Of a DNA stretch of 64,000 nt, positions 12,256 to 25,825 are shown one piece after another (position 1 is the first letter of the stretch; each line of letters opens with the position of its first letter). This stretch comes from Leuctra nigra (lineage: Eukaryota; Arthropoda; Insecta; Plecoptera; Leuctridae): assembly GCA_934045905.1 (NCBI GenBank), contig OW203769.1:25141705-25205704 (forward strand), written 5' to 3'. The notes below the pieces were generated by a model. That model was given only the letters and a program-made list of their open reading frames with translations. It did no database searches and was not told the origin of the DNA. The position numbers and the translations under genes are program-made.

Positions 12256-15058
12256 TAGTTCAACCCAAATATGATATTATGCAAATTACCGTTGTTTCTA
12301 TTCTTATGTATTGCGATTGTAAGAATCATTTCGACATTTGCTAAAGAAGTGGTATGTTGTACAATATCATGGATATTATTTTATTGTATATTGTTTTTGT
12401 TATTTATTTATAAAGCAATATTTTTCTTGCAGTAATTCGTTAGAAATTTTTACCATTGCTTGCGCCAAGGTAGTCTAAGACCTCTTTGATGTATTTTTGT
12501 CGAAATTTTATGTTCATTTCGTTTTTTTATAATTATTTATAAGAAAGTATCAGATAAAATCTTATGAAATTGATTTGGAAGGATTAGAGTGAGAGCTATA
12601 TTATGATAACATTGAATGGAATTAAAAGGACACATTTAAGAAATTAATAGTATTACATATTTCGGGTTTTTGTTGAAGCTCATATACAATTTAGCTTAAT
12701 GTCCAACGAAAAATCGAAAGTGTATTTTTGAAAAGTGGGTGAGAGGGAAGAGGGACCAATTGCAAGTCCACAGTATTAGAAGGTTAGCGGGCTCTAAAAT
12801 AACAATTAGTGATTAATTTCATTAAATTGGCCCGAAAATCTGCAGTAATTAACATCTTTCGAGAAAGTTACATATCAATTATCGCATTAGGCAAAGAATT
12901 TATGTAAATTTAATTGTAAGTTATTAATAAATAAATTGATCTAATTTTATTCATAGTATGTGCTACATTATTCAGTGTAAAAAGCATTGACATTGGATTT
13001 GATCAACAATGCTATTGTTTAAGAACAGTTGGCTATGTTGCAACCTTTTGTTATGTTCTAAATATTTCATCAGGTAAAGGTTAAGATCAAGTGCTCAATA
13101 ATGCAATTACGTTTATTGGTACTCATGAACTTTAACAAACGTCAGATCATAAATTACAGGAAGGAAAGTTCGTCAGGTACGATCTCGTAAAGGAGATGTT
13201 AATTTTACCATAAATAAGAACAAAATTAAAGAGAGATTCATGTCCCCTTGCTCCAAGCCAACAGTATAACAATTCAATTATGAACATTTTTATTACCGAT
13301 CATTGATATATTGCAGCAGCCAATATTTCTTTTTGGGGCAAATTCGTAGCCTCTTTTTAACATTTACAATTTTTGTAAATCTTCGATATCAATTGAATTG
13401 AATATATTTAATCTACATCTTACAAATAGTGATACTACCACAGATGGTATGGAATTAATATTAAGAAGAATAAAAATTAACTGTAATAAAAATTAAAAAT
13501 TATTAATTATTCAAATTTTCAAAATAAGTTTCTGTCATATGTCTATAAATTGACTTCGGAGTAATTCCATCATTATTTTATCCGATTTTTTAAAAGTGAA
13601 CTTTTGTAGAATTATGCACACACGCATGTATTGAAACAGTAAAACGGATTATAAATTCAAAGGTAATTTACATAATAAATGTATACATTTTTGTACGCAT
13701 ATAAACGATGCTTATTCTGAAAACCACAATCATTTCTAGAACGAAAAAATCTTTAATACGTGCCATATGCATACGTACAAATCTTTTTTTCATTCTCTTA
13801 CATCTACCTCCGATACTTTTCAATAACCCTCAAGATCACGTTTTTCTTCTAGTCTTCATAAATTACATAATTGGGTGAACTACTTGGAATACACGACTGA
13901 TATACGAGTTTGTTAAATTGCCAATGGTTGTGGTCCACATCTGCGACCTTGCCTCGAGCAAGAATTAAGACCAAAGATCACGCATGCTCCATTCATACCG
14001 TAATGCAATCAAACTTGCCTTTTTATCTTTTAGTGGTCTTTAACGCCGCACTGTTTTGTAACAAGACTGATGATGATTGGGATGAAAGGATGGAATCTGG
14101 GAATGAGGCAGTTGTGGTCGATTAGTTATAGGACTTATTAGAATTTGTCTTAAAGGAAGCAACAGTCATAAGTGACTGCCAAAGAATCGAACCCTGACAC
14201 ACCCTGACCTTCCAGAATAATTTAATTAAATAGAAAATTGTACCTTAGTAGGTATAACAAAATATTTTTTTTGTTAAATATTTTGTGTTCTTGGTAAGGA
14301 CGACAATTTAATAATTCCACTCACAGGACACAATATGCCTTGAATTTGAAATTTACGTTAGTCATTTTATCATGATATTCACATTCTCTGTACAAGGGAT
14401 AAAATTTAATAAATTGATTCCCATAAATTCTGATTTTATTATTGACTCAATAATATAAGGATGTTCTAAGATTTAATAAAATTAACTAACAATCGTTGTC
14501 TTGTATTAGATCAACATACTCTTAAAAAATTATGTACGTGGTTTTATTAAGTTTATCTTTTTTCTCATAGCTTTGCCGGGGACAAGGGATTTTAATTTAA
14601 TAACCGAGTCATTTGAAGAGTTCAAGAGTGTACAAACTAGCAAAATATTTTGGTTCTTTAAACTAGTATTATATTTAAATAATATTCCTTTATGTGCTTA
14701 TAGTTGTTTCAATGCGATGTTTACTTAGTACTAAATTTATTACGCATATTCCAAAGCTATGCATTTCCTTATCCAATGAATATAAAATTTCCACAAAAAC
14801 AATTCCTCGTATCACATAGAAGTGTATGATTCTGACAGAATGATAGTACAAGTACAGAAGTGCGCGTTTGTGTTTTGCTTTGATACGATCTGTATTAGTT
14901 CTGTGCATCAGGAGATTTCACTGTCGATCTGTGAGAATTTCCGGTGAAATCCCGTGTATGATGTAAGAGAACATTCTTCCATAATGTTCCAACAAAATGT
15001 AAACAACTCTATGTGATTCATCAAGCAAGGATGACATGCATCTGTAATAAGAAAATGT

Positions 15059-15345
15059 TTTTTTTTATTTTTTTTTTATTATTTATTGATTGATACAACT
15101 TTGACTAATGCTACTATACATGTTTCAATTATTAATAATAGTCAATGTTCTTAAGTGCACTTATTCGTCGGTTGTTGTAGTTTTATAAGTTCATGTCGGA
15201 ATAATGGACTTCATCCTCTTCCTCAATTCTTTATTGTTCTGGGGAAGTGGCTCCACGACGCTGGCAGGCAGGTTGTTCCACAATCTGATCCCACAATCTG
15301 ATCTTTGTTTTATAACATCGCTCTGATGCACGAAAAAATCTAATT
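15059..15345 (-). repeat. 3' end of a non-LTR retrotransposon with poly(A)
   Basis: The minus strand encodes a LINE-like carboxyl end (R-L-W-N-N-L-P-A-S-V-V-E-P), stopping at IIPT, then about 110 nt of 3' UTR and an A-rich tail (the T-runs at 15059-15080). A 13-bp tandem duplication, ATCAGATTGTGGG, just upstream shifts the frame. Jockey/CR1-type RTs end in similar motifs. Confidence 0.6.
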
Positions 15346-17289
15346 TCGGTTTTGATTGTAAGTCTCAAAATTTTCGTGTTTTTTTATGCATGGGAATTAT
15401 TTTTTCTTGATTTGTAAGGTGGAATGAGCGTAAAAGTTTGGGTAACAGAATGTAAATCTGCTGGTGGATGCTTTAAAATGAAATAGGACTGTAAATTTAA
15501 AAAATTTAAGATTTTAAACATTATTAACCCATTTTTAAGCAAGTTCTTATTTTAACATGAATGAAGACGCGAAACTAAAAATAAACTACAGAACAACAAA
15601 GCTGACACGTTAATTGTAAATTTAAATTAAGAAAATTGCGTTTTTAAATCATATATTTCATTCGAGAATTACGTTTTTGTTTATAAAATATAATCAAATA
15701 TGTGTCAAATTTTCGCTCTATGAGTGGAACCGTCTGACCAGAATAAAATTTATAATACATTTTTTTTAATTCGAACACGATCAAGTAAATTATTGTTTTT
15801 ACATTATTTTAACACCTAAAGCCACATTTATTTAAATTTCATGGATTAATTGAACCACCATCATTATATACACGAATTGACCAATTTTACCTAAAGGATT
15901 GCATATAATAATTTAAAATGTAACACGAAAACAGAACTATCTACGCCAATGTAATCGTGCTGTATGATCTACCATGCAACCTACTTAAATGTGTGTACCG
16001 TATTAATAGCATTCTCAAGTACTTTTACTTTCAGTGTTATTGCACTCGATATCGGCGGTCACAAGGCAATCGAAAATATTTGTCCTTCCTATTCATACAA
16101 CATTCAGACAAAAATCACAAGCTAATTTCTATTTCAATTCTCCAATAGTTTCAAAGGAATTTACAGTAATTTATTTTTGGTTTTAACAATTGAAGTAATT
16201 ACTCTTTCTGCCATTAAGAATCCCCCCAAAGAATCTGATAGTATTTCTGATTTAGAACATAAATATTCCCAGGTTGAATAATTTTGTTGCTCTTGAACGA
16301 TCTATTAATAGTTGCAGAAATGTGTGAAATTAAATAAATTCCTCTAAAAAAGCATAATTCTCTTAAACATACAAAACTGAAACAAAATAATTTATTAAAG
16401 CATTTATTTTTATTCTCACATAAACAATTCAAAATCAAACTTCGTCTAGCAAAGTTTGCTACAACATTGTAAGTAATATTATAATAATATATCTATATTC
16501 AAAATGTTTGGCATTCCTATTAACACACTTTTCCTGCCAAAAAAATATAGCACAAGGTTTTTATAGTTAAGTGGGTGGATTGACCTCACATTAATATTTT
16601 ATGCGCATAACAAAAAAGAAAAAATGATTTAATCCCAATAACATGGCATCAATTGAGTAGATCGTCATTTAAAGATGACCACACCCTCATCTATCACAAT
16701 TGTTTGACCTGAACTGATAGGATCGATCTGAATTGACCAACGCCTTCGTAGCTGTACCTTTCTCTTGTGTAATCTCTAGAACATTCACTAGAACAGGTAC
16801 ATTTAACTCCATACGGCCGAATGGGGAACTTCCTTTTTATAAAACATACACTTTGACACCGTTAGAAAATAGCAATAATAGATTTTTTAATAGATCTAAA
16901 AAAATGGTTTACTTTGGTAATACAAATAATAGGTACGCTGAATACTAGATTCGTTATCATTACATAACATACGAAAAGTTTTATGGTAGTTAAATTAGAG
17001 CGCATCGTTTAAAAACGTACTTATTGTATAATTATATATCAGAATCACGATAAACGTGAGATAATTTCTCACCTGTAATCTGCAATTCATCATTTGCCAG
17101 ATTGTTAATTTATAATTTGTATGGAGAATTAAGAATCATTTGGCCCATTTATTTTTTAACAATTCACCCATAAAATTGTTTATTTGAATGGTAAAATTAA
17201 TATTCTTTTGGTAAATGGTTTCAATAACATACACATTTGTAATAACGTAATTATAATAATCATCGTTCTACTCTCTTGCAGCAATTAAA

Positions 17290-17460
17290 GTAAAGTAAAG
17301 TAGTATTAAAGTAAATAAATAAATAAATAAGTAAATAGATATATAAAAATTAATACATACAAAAATAATAATAATAAACACATATAAATACATAAACAAA
17401 TACATACATAAATAAATATATACATACATACATACATACATAAATACATAAATAAATAAT
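17290..17460. repeat. AT-rich simple-repeat tract
   Basis: A mixture of AAAGT, AAAT, ATAA and ATAC tandem words with little other sequence. No function is evident. Confidence 0.85.
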
Positions 17461-20277
17461 GATATTATACTTCAGGGAAATATTTCCTCAAAACTTAAGA
17501 AAAAATCTTGAAAAAAGAAATGCATTTACTACCAAAATCTCAAAAAATCTTATGGCTTCAATACACAAAACTCATAAACCAGATAATTACATTTTACATA
17601 AAATAAAGTTAACAAAAAACAATCGCTTATAGCTAGATTAATGCCCTCCTTGACATTAAATCCCTTCGTGAAGGTTAAACAACCACGATTTATTGACAAC
17701 AAGAATTGAAAACAGTTATTTAGCTTGATATAATTCAAAATCATTTATTTATATCATTTAGAAATTATATTTTTATTAAGATAATTAAAAAACGACATTT
17801 AATTTAATCCAATTGAAATAAAATATAATGTATAGATGACTCTTCGTGGTTTTGAAATGACTTAGAAAATGCCATTATAAAGGTTGCTTTCACCTATAGA
17901 TTATAAAGATGTTATTTCATAAAAACAAGGTTGCCGAGAAATTGGAAAACATCTATTATATAGAAATAGCTTTCATTTTGTCACCTATATGCATTCCTTA
18001 GAATGATTGACAACCTGATTCGAATCCTTAAAAATTTGTATTTTCTATATATTATAGATTATAGACGGTTATCAATTAGAGTTATTTTTCAAATTTTTTC
18101 GAAGAAATTATGAAGATACCAAAAATGTTGAAATGTAATTCTTTTCACTCTGTAGATGTCTTTTGTATATTTTTATGGTTTTTTGAATAAATTGTTCTAA
18201 TTTGTCACCTATAAATTGATTATAATATTTGCGATTATAACAGTCACATGTAACCCGAGCTTTCAAGCGTTCATTATTTAGATTGCAGAATATTGTTTAA
18301 GGGGGAGGCAAGATAAATTGCAGTGAGCAACTTCTTCAGCCCCTTCCCCCCACCCCTACAAAGCGTTGCTACAGTTATTTTCTTAAATGATATCAATTTA
18401 ATTTTCAAGAAATTAAAATACTATCTAAATATTTTAATATGATAGTGAATAATTTTTAATTATGATAATATTTTAAATCAAAATGAAATATATAACACAA
18501 AATAAAATTTATTTTTAATTACATATTGTTTCAAAACCTTTTGCAAATACAAAATTAAAAAAAAAATGTCTGTATGCATTCTTTGCATCTTTATGCATCT
18601 TTTCTGGTGTTTTAAATAGTACAACATACTATATAACTTAATAGTATTAATTTAATAGTAACTTATAGTAGTTTTAGAATAGTTATAAGCAAATTGTTAC
18701 ACTTATTCATGTTATTGATGTATGTCCCTTTAAAAAATGTTTGACTCTTGGATCCAGCATACTACACAACATTAAAACTTGAATAATTAATACCATTTAA
18801 AGTTAAATTAAGTAATTGAGGAATAATGACACCTAACATCAATGATTAAAATGTAACACTAATATGAAATAGTAATAATTATTGAATAATGAAACTTCAC
18901 TTCCTCTATTCCTTACAACCATCTATACAAACCCATCTGATCATTTCCTTCATCCTAATACTCCTGACTATATCTCATTTTGTCTAGACATTGACCGGTT
19001 TCAAATAACTTGTCTAAATATGGTCTCTAAAATGTCGTTCAGCATATATCTACAGAATCATTCATTCAACTTTATTTCTTAAGTAAATAACTAACCAGGT
19101 TCATTAGCTCTAAAGTATGAGTAGGTACCTACTTTCCCTCGGTCGTTTCAATTGCAACACATATAACCTCACTCACTCGCCCACCGTCAAAAACAGTTCA
19201 AACAGTAAATCACTTGATTACAAAATAGTTTATTTTTTAATCTAGTAATTTAGCGAAACAAAATGTGGCAGCATTCCATATGGCACACAGCCTACGATTG
19301 TTCTGTAATAGTAATTAATATTATGGAATAACGGAGTAATTTACTCTTGATATTTTTAAGAGGGGTATTTTTCTTAACCCCGTCTGGTTCGCCTCTGTAT
19401 TAAAAATTATATTATACACAAATCCGAAGTGGATTGGGGGATTATTTACAAGAACAGGATGGTATTTTGATGGATTTACTAACAATATTCGAAGATAAAA
19501 GTTTAAAAATAAAATAAAAATGAAAAATGAAATGGAAGTGGAATCTATTGGAGTCAATGAGTGGAAGGAGTCAATTATTAACGTTATTTTATACCTTATG
19601 TATTTAAATATTAACGTTTTTTATACATGAAATAGGTATTTACGTTATTTTTGTATGGTGTGTTTATTTACATAAGTCTCCTAACACATTCTGGGAAAAA
19701 AATACATTTCTTTGAAATTTAAATTTTCTAGAGTACTTAACACGAATCAAATGATTTTTATGAATATATATTATGAATACTTGTGCAATTGGCTTAAATT
19801 AATTTGTTTATTTTTGATGTGTACGTATCTGGAGGGTTTTAATTTGTTTTCTATCTTTATATTAGCAGAAGCAAAATGACAAAAAGAATACGATTTTCAA
19901 GGGTCTAGAACATCTCATCTAGATTTTTCCATCATAAACGTCTATGTTTTAATCTGTGACACTTAGTAGGTAATATTGTGGGCTGCTGATTATTCTATAG
20001 ATAATCTTATCTTACATAAGTAATAATCAATTCCTTCTGTGCAGTAAAAGGCGTGGAAGCTAAATTACTATAATTAGTGTCATTCAAATAGCAAACCTTC
20101 GATACCTTTTCATTCAATATTATAATTAAATGTTCCATAAATTAGATACAATTATCGCGCCTATTTATTCCCGTGCTCGACATGACATTTCGATGTCTTC
20201 TGGATTGAACAGCTGAATTGGAGACTAAATACCTCCTCTTGGCCCTTTTAACTTATTGTGTTCGTCAGGGTTCTTTT

Positions 20278-20958
20278 AAATTGGACCGTGTTTAGCAATA
20301 AGGAACCAAGCGACATTTTGAGGTTTTCGAGTTAGCTGTGGAAATATATTCAACTTGGTTCAGAGAACATAAAACAAATAAGATCCAAGCGACAGCAGGC
20401 CTGTAATGCCCATTAAACGCAATAAATAGAAAATGAAAAAGGAACCAAGCGCCAAAGTCAGAAATCTAGATACGCAATAAGGATCCAAGCGCCACTTTAA
20501 CATGTAAAAGTATAACAAGGATCATTGAAAGCTTTGCAATAAGGATCCAAGCGCCATAGGTAATTAAAGCTAACCTATGTATAATATACTTACATATACT
20601 TCTGATATTTTTGCTCCATTTGATTGCTTTTGATGAAATACAATTAAAATATTTCTTGTATACCACACAAAATTCACAAAACACTATAAAAACAACATAT
20701 TTGTCGCTTGGTTCCTTTTTGCAAAAAGGAACCAAGAGCCCTTTTTGCCGTGTTTTTCTTTAATATTATTAAAATACGCACTTGAATATGTAATATAGTC
20801 CCTGAAAATGTAATATCAATATGTTATCTAATCATATATAACAAGTCTCACGTCAAGAAAGTATCCCAGATTTTAATATAAGGCTGTACGCAAATGTCCA
20901 ATTATCTCAGTTCAATGAATTGGCGCTTGGGTCCTTATTGCTAAACACGGTCCAATTT
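20278..20958. mobile_element. 681-bp fold-back element with iterated GGATCCAAGCGCC motifs
   Basis: The ends are inverted repeats of about 35 bp: left contains TTGGACCGTGTTTAGCAATA, right TATTGCTAAACACGGTCCAA. The motif AAGGA(A/T)CCAAGCG(A/C)C recurs near 20300, 20380, 20443, 20480 and 20542 on the plus strand and near 20702 and 20924 inverted. Such subterminal arrays are usual where a transposase binds, so a non-autonomous DNA transposon is likely. It lies about 300 bp upstream of the cuticle exon acceptor. Confidence 0.65.
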
Positions 20959-20976
20959 GGGTTGACTCGTTGAGGC

Positions 20977-21071
20977 AAGGTCCACTAAATCTCCGCTACG
21001 ACTGGCGCAGCGCCACAGGCGGAATTTGGTGGTTCACCTGCTCTCCGCTAGGAGAAGATTTAGTGGACCTT
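20977..21071. repeat. 95-bp palindromic element
   Basis: AAGGTCCACTAAATCT (20977-20992) and AGATTTAGTGGACCTT (21056-21071) are perfect inverted repeats around a GC-rich core. It directly abuts the preceding fold-back element. Confidence 0.6.
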
Positions 21072-21273
21072 GGGTTGAATTAGCAATTTTGGTAAAAAAA
21101 AGAATCTAGTTGTATTTTAAAAATGTTAAATGTTTGATAATTTTAATTCTGAAGATGTATCCTCCCCCTCCGCCCACACCCACTATGAAAAACCAATTTG
21201 TCTGTCTCCTGCAAAAATTACCTTTACATTTGCGTAACTGCAAATTGAAATTATTGTCTTTCTTCTATTTCAG

Positions 21274-22314
21274 ATCGCAACTGTGTGCCATGTCGGCACT
21301 GAAGTGTCATGTGCCATCGGTAATAGTGGTTGGAACGCCTCTCCAGACACCCAGTACCACATCCAAACCGACGAGGGATCGGAACGCTTCTTCCGTTATC
21401 AAACGGTTTCAGGCCAATACCGGAAAGAAAAGCGTCTTGAAGATGGCACCGTTATCGGCACTTCCGGTTGGGTAGATCCAAACGGAATGCTTAGACTTAG
21501 TGATTATATAGCTGATGACAAAGGTTATAGAATATTACGTAATAAAATTATCTATGTTGGTAATTCTGAGGATATTGGTAAAGGGGTTTCTAAGGCCAAA
21601 CATGTACCTGCCCAATCTGGTATTTTAGTATCACAAAACTTGCAGTCACCTACTATTTTGAAATCTGTTGAAACGAGCACAGCCCAACCATTTTATAATC
21701 AAGTATCTGTTACTCCAATTAGTGTCATTGATTCAGCTGACGTTTCAAAGATTGATAACTCTTATCAGTATCCGAAACCCGTGGACGCGATTGGTGTCGT
21801 TTATTCGCATCAGAACTCAATTACCCCTGAGAAATCTTACCAGCCCTATTCGAATCCCTATGTGAGTTATCAGAATCGACCTGCGTTCCCATTTGACCGA
21901 TCCTCGGATCAATCCCAATCATATGACAATCAATATCGTGAACCCTACAGAGAGCCATCCAGGGGAAATCAAAATTACGGACAGCGAACGAAATATGTTA
22001 ATAATTATGACCATCCTGAGGACAATCAAAATTCATTGGGGGCTCAAATACCTGAGGGATATGGTAATAAATTACCGAATTATGATGGTATTTCAACTAC
22101 TAAAGATGGCTTCCGGTATTATTTACCGCGACAATACCACGAAGAAATCAGTTCACCATCAGGGGAGACGAGAACTGGTAGTTTTGGATATATTGATCCG
22201 TTTGGTATAAGGAGGGTGACGTATTACAACACTAATCCTGGTTCGGGATTCATCCACAGGAAGAATAATCGCTACGTTGGATTTAACGCCACTCCTTACG
22301 ATCCTAGATTTTAA
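21274..22314 (+). CDS. Cuticle protein with two R&R-type chitin-binding domains, exon 2
   Basis: A secreted structural protein predicted to bind chitin in the cuticle. The exon starts after TTCTATTTCAG in phase 0 (IATVCHVG...), adds 346 residues and ends at TAA. With exon 1 the product is about 357 residues. Domain one (about residues 38-98) has the Rebers-Riddiford pattern: R-Y-Q-T-V-S-G-Q-Y, then E-D-G-T-V-I-G-T-S-G-W-V-D-P-N-G and D-K-G-Y. Domain two (about 288-350) repeats it: S-P-S-G-E-T-R-T-G-S-F-G-Y-I-D-P-F-G and P-G-S-G-F. The linker of about 190 residues is rich in Tyr, Gln, Asn, Ser and Pro, disordered and cross-linkable in character. Most family members have one domain; two in one chain suggests bridging of chitin fibres. 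The internal ATGs lie in other frames or inside the domain, so the start must come from an upstream exon. Confidence 0.88.
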   Translation: MATVCHVGTEVSCAIGNSGWNASPDTQYHIQTDEGSERFFRYQTVSGQYRKEKRLEDGTVIGTSGWVDPNGMLRLSDYIADDKGYRILRNKIIYVGNSEDIGKGVSKAKHVPAQSGILVSQNLQSPTILKSVETSTAQPFYNQVSVTPISVIDSADVSKIDNSYQYPKPVDAIGVVYSHQNSITPEKSYQPYSNPYVSYQNRPAFPFDRSSDQSQSYDNQYREPYREPSRGNQNYGQRTKYVNNYDHPEDNQNSLGAQIPEGYGNKLPNYDGISTTKDGFRYYLPRQYHEEISSPSGETRTGSFGYIDPFGIRRVTYYNTNPGSGFIHRKNNRYVGFNATPYDPRF

Positions 22315-24960
22315 TTTATTTTTAATTCCTCTCATTTTGTGATTTACAATAATTTTAAATATAGATTTTAACAGTTCCCGCCTAGATGAAATGCTATCTT
22401 AATCCTAGCTACAGAAAAAAAATCGTGATTTAACAATAATTGTACAAAATAATTTAATTTTATGAAAATAGCGTCGATGATTCTGTGATCTAATTTAGTA
22501 AAAGTATAACTACTCTTTTGAATGCCATTTAGAAAATCGACTGTTTTTCAGGAAATTTTCTATCATTAATCTCATAAAAGATTGATAGTACTCTTATAAA
22601 ATCACAAATTATAACAGTATCATAAAATCTAGGGATAAAGACAACTACGTTTTACAACGCAACAAAGCATAATTCCCCGAAATAGAATCCCCTAAAATCC
22701 CCTATTATTTTCTCAAAAATTCATCTCAAATATCTCATCTCCAAAATCTTCTCCATATTTTAAACGTCTTTAGGGTGGGTGCAGAATTGGTGACGCCATT
22801 GTGACGCTGGCGATCTAACCTTGCGACTACCAAGTTTGGATCAAGTTATTCAGATCAGTTTAAGTAGATACACTAACACCAACGCATCTTGGAACTGTTA
22901 CCACACCCCAACAAGATAGCCTTCAACTATGAAATATATTATCCCCACACAAAACTAGAGAGATCTTACTTCTGGGATAGGTAGGCATTCTTCAGTGACA
23001 ATCTTTGATTCTATTATGTCACTTCTGTTTGAATATTTAATGAGATTTTGTGTGGGTCGATCAATAGAGATCAATCTTTATCAATTAAGTTGATGTATAA
23101 TCGATAAACGTTTTTGAAATTTCATTTGTAACATGATCAGATAATACATATTGTGACCTGTCATTACGAATTTCGATGAGATACTTAAAATAATGGCTTC
23201 AATGGAGCAGACATGTTATACAAGTTTGAATCTGAACTACATCTGTGTACTTTATGCCTAATGTGAGTTTGTGCGCACAGTTTGACTTTGCTGGTGTGAG
23301 GCGAACGCCCGCCAAATTCTATTTAAATAATTTCGAGTCCCAGAAGAAATGATCAAAATACCAAATTTAAATTTAAATGTCCTTAATGGATGATTACTAT
23401 TGTAAATTTAGTTGTTGTTATTTTGTAAGCACATATGATTGACGGCCTATCCTAACAGCAATATTATTTATATTTTAAAAATAAATTTAGTTATGATGGT
23501 TGATTTGCAAGGTAGTATATCATAGGCTATTCTGTGTGGAATACAAGTGATTATCTGATAAATGGAGAGATCATGCTTGCATTGTTTGGATGCATTGTTG
23601 ACTTTTAAGTGGGTCATGTTTATAAACATTAGATTTGGGTCATTTATTTATTTTATTGTGCCTTGTTTTTCTGAAAATGGAATATAAGGGAATTTTTGGG
23701 GATTGGGACTACTTTGGGACTAAAGTAATGATTTAACTATATGAATATAATTTCTCTACAAGATTGTATTTTTAATTTTCATTTATCTGAGGCCATAATA
23801 ATCTTACTCGCTAAAGGATCTTACAACACTGAATGTCCGTTGATGCACAAGCTAATAAACATGATGGGGAGATAATATCTTAATAAAGTACATCTTCTTT
23901 TTCAGTCATAAATTATATGCTGAGATTGCCATACTAATTGTTGTTCAACTGATTTTGTTGTCTTTATACCTACCTACTTATACTAGTAATTGAGTTTTGA
24001 TATTTGGTAATGTACTTTTGTTAATATATGTCAATGAGAAGAACCATGTTGCATTTTTTATAACAGTAGTGTCACATATAAATAAATTATATAATTCCTT
24101 TCTAAAAATATCTAAAAAGTAATATTAAAATTGTTGTAGTTCCATTTTCTTCAGAAACCAATTTAAATGTCAATGTCCAAAATAAATTAATGCAAATTAT
24201 TAAAATTATGTCTTGATTGGTTATCGCAAAAAAATCAATATTGTATAAGACATATTGTGGCATGTAGGTAATACAATTAGTACTTATATTTCTATTATTA
24301 CATTTTAATAAAAATTCAATGTATAAGTTTTTGGCTTTCAAATGTTATGATATTTGATATTTGCTGATATCATGATCATGATCATGATGATATTTGCAGA
24401 AATCATTTATGAATGGATAATCTAAACATATTGCGTTAATGTTATTATTAAATTATCGCTCATTGCTGAAATAGATTGGTATGATGCATTGGTAATGGGA
24501 AGAAGGCAGGTGTTAGTGCCATTTATAACTGACATTATAAATCAATGATCGTTTTTATAGAAAATAACTGTATCTTATAATTTAATTAAAATTAAACGAA
24601 CTCTGGTTATGATGTCAAATTTTATGTAAAATGCAATAAAATTGTTAAGCAAAAATGTAAATAAAATTAATTATTAAAGTAAGAATCTGCGACAATTTCT
24701 TAAAATGAACTACCTAATTAGAGTTAAAAGTGGTATTAAACACACATAAAAAATATTATTATCCAAATTGTGTCTTAAAATTCTTCCAGATTTACATAAG
24801 TATATCAGGTGCTTGCAATTGGTACCTCTTACTTTCCAAGAATATTCTTAGGAAACAAATGACTTTCCAATAATTTCGCACTTGTTTTCAACTATTCCTA
24901 GGTCACAAATATCACCCATATTGACTGTTATGTTATCAGTGAACAATGCCTTGAGGCTAT
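22315..24960. other. Spacer between the two structural genes
   Basis: AT-rich DNA with no convincing exon. It starts with the 3' UTR of the cuticle gene, whose poly(A) site I cannot fix: AATAAA words occur but none is well placed. A short palindromic run of ATCATG words lies near 24366-24395. Confidence 0.45.
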
Positions 24961-24972
24961 TCCAAATTTATG

Positions 24973-25006
24973 TATAAAAAGGAATAATTCCATGTTATTC
25001 TCATTC
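24973..25006 (+). promoter_or_regulatory. Core promoter: TATA box and arthropod initiator
   Basis: TATAAAAA at 24973-24980 is followed at the canonical distance by TCATTC (25001-25006), a match to the arthropod initiator TCAKTY with A+1 at 25003. This gives a 5' UTR of 33 nt before ATG 25036. A strong TATA/Inr pair suits a stage-restricted structural gene. Confidence 0.8.
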
Positions 25007-25035
25007 AGAAGCTCAGTGAACACCGAGAAACAATC

Positions 25036-25038
25036 ATG
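25036..25038 (+). CDS. Extensin-like Pro/Tyr-repeat protein, exon 1 (start codon only)
   Basis: The first exon (about 25003-25038) has a short leader and only the initiator codon. ATG is followed immediately by the donor GTGAGT (25039). Exon 2 at 25826 begins AGA TTG in phase 0, so the mature reading is M-R-L-L-L-V. A start-codon-only exon is a frequent arrangement in insect cuticle and other secreted structural genes. The intron is 787 bp. Confidence 0.8.
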
Positions 25039-25825
25039 GTGAGTACAGAACATTTACATTAAATCAAGTCAAATATTGCTAACTCTAAGTACTTAGTTCG
25101 AATGGACATTTTGTTTGTTATTGGCACAAATTTCGAGGTTTATTAAAACAGTAACATTTAATAAATAATATAAAATTGTAATTCAAATTGATATTATTAA
25201 AAAATCTAATATTTCAAATTATATGTTAATTGTAAATTTCCAGAACGTTAATACCTCAATGTTTATTGTGATAATTATATTCTGAAGTTTATCTGGGTAA
25301 TTATTTTCGTTTCTTGTTGTTTGTTTATTTTGGTTTAGTAGGTAATGTTTTGTCCCCCTGGACATTTGCTCGTTATTCCTACAAATTTCAAGAATATTTT
25401 ACAACTTAGTGAAACCTTATAAAAATCGATATATTTTAAATAATTTGGTCAATTAAAATAAAAAGTTAAAATCTTCAAGAACCGTATTATCTCAAATTGT
25501 ATTTTGATTACTATTCTGTTTTATTCTGGAGCTGTTCTTTCTTACTGATTCCATTCCCAAAATGCTTATATTTTGCTTAATTTTGTTTGAAGGTAAAATG
25601 TCTATTTCGCCTGGACAATTTTTTTAATTGTAGAAAATCCAAGAATTATTTTAAAACTTACTGAAACTTGATAAATACTCGCAATGTCAGTTTGAACTTC
25701 AATATAGTATCTACATAACTTGAAGCTTGTCAACCAATTACTCTAGTCTTTAACAGGTTGCATTATTTTATTGTGTGTGAAGGGTGAAGTAATTTCTCTA
25801 AAAACATTCTATTTGAATTCCACAG

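Larger units (their letters stand above)
2941..21273 (+). other. Predicted first intron of the cuticle gene (about 18.3 kb)
   Basis: Runs from donor GTGAGT at 2941 to acceptor TTCTATTTCAG ending at 21273. No other exon was recognised inside. It holds LINE 3' debris (3008-3150, 15059-15345), a tRNA-like remnant (3761-3829), a GA microsatellite (5398-5491), hairpins and MITEs (6002-6081, 6578-6763, 7012-7142), a dispersed repeat (9852-10385), a 1-kb TIR element with a nested insertion (11219-12255), an AT-rich simple-repeat tract (17290-17460) and a fold-back element (20278-20958). The remainder is AT-rich DNA in which I see nothing. Confidence 0.55.
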
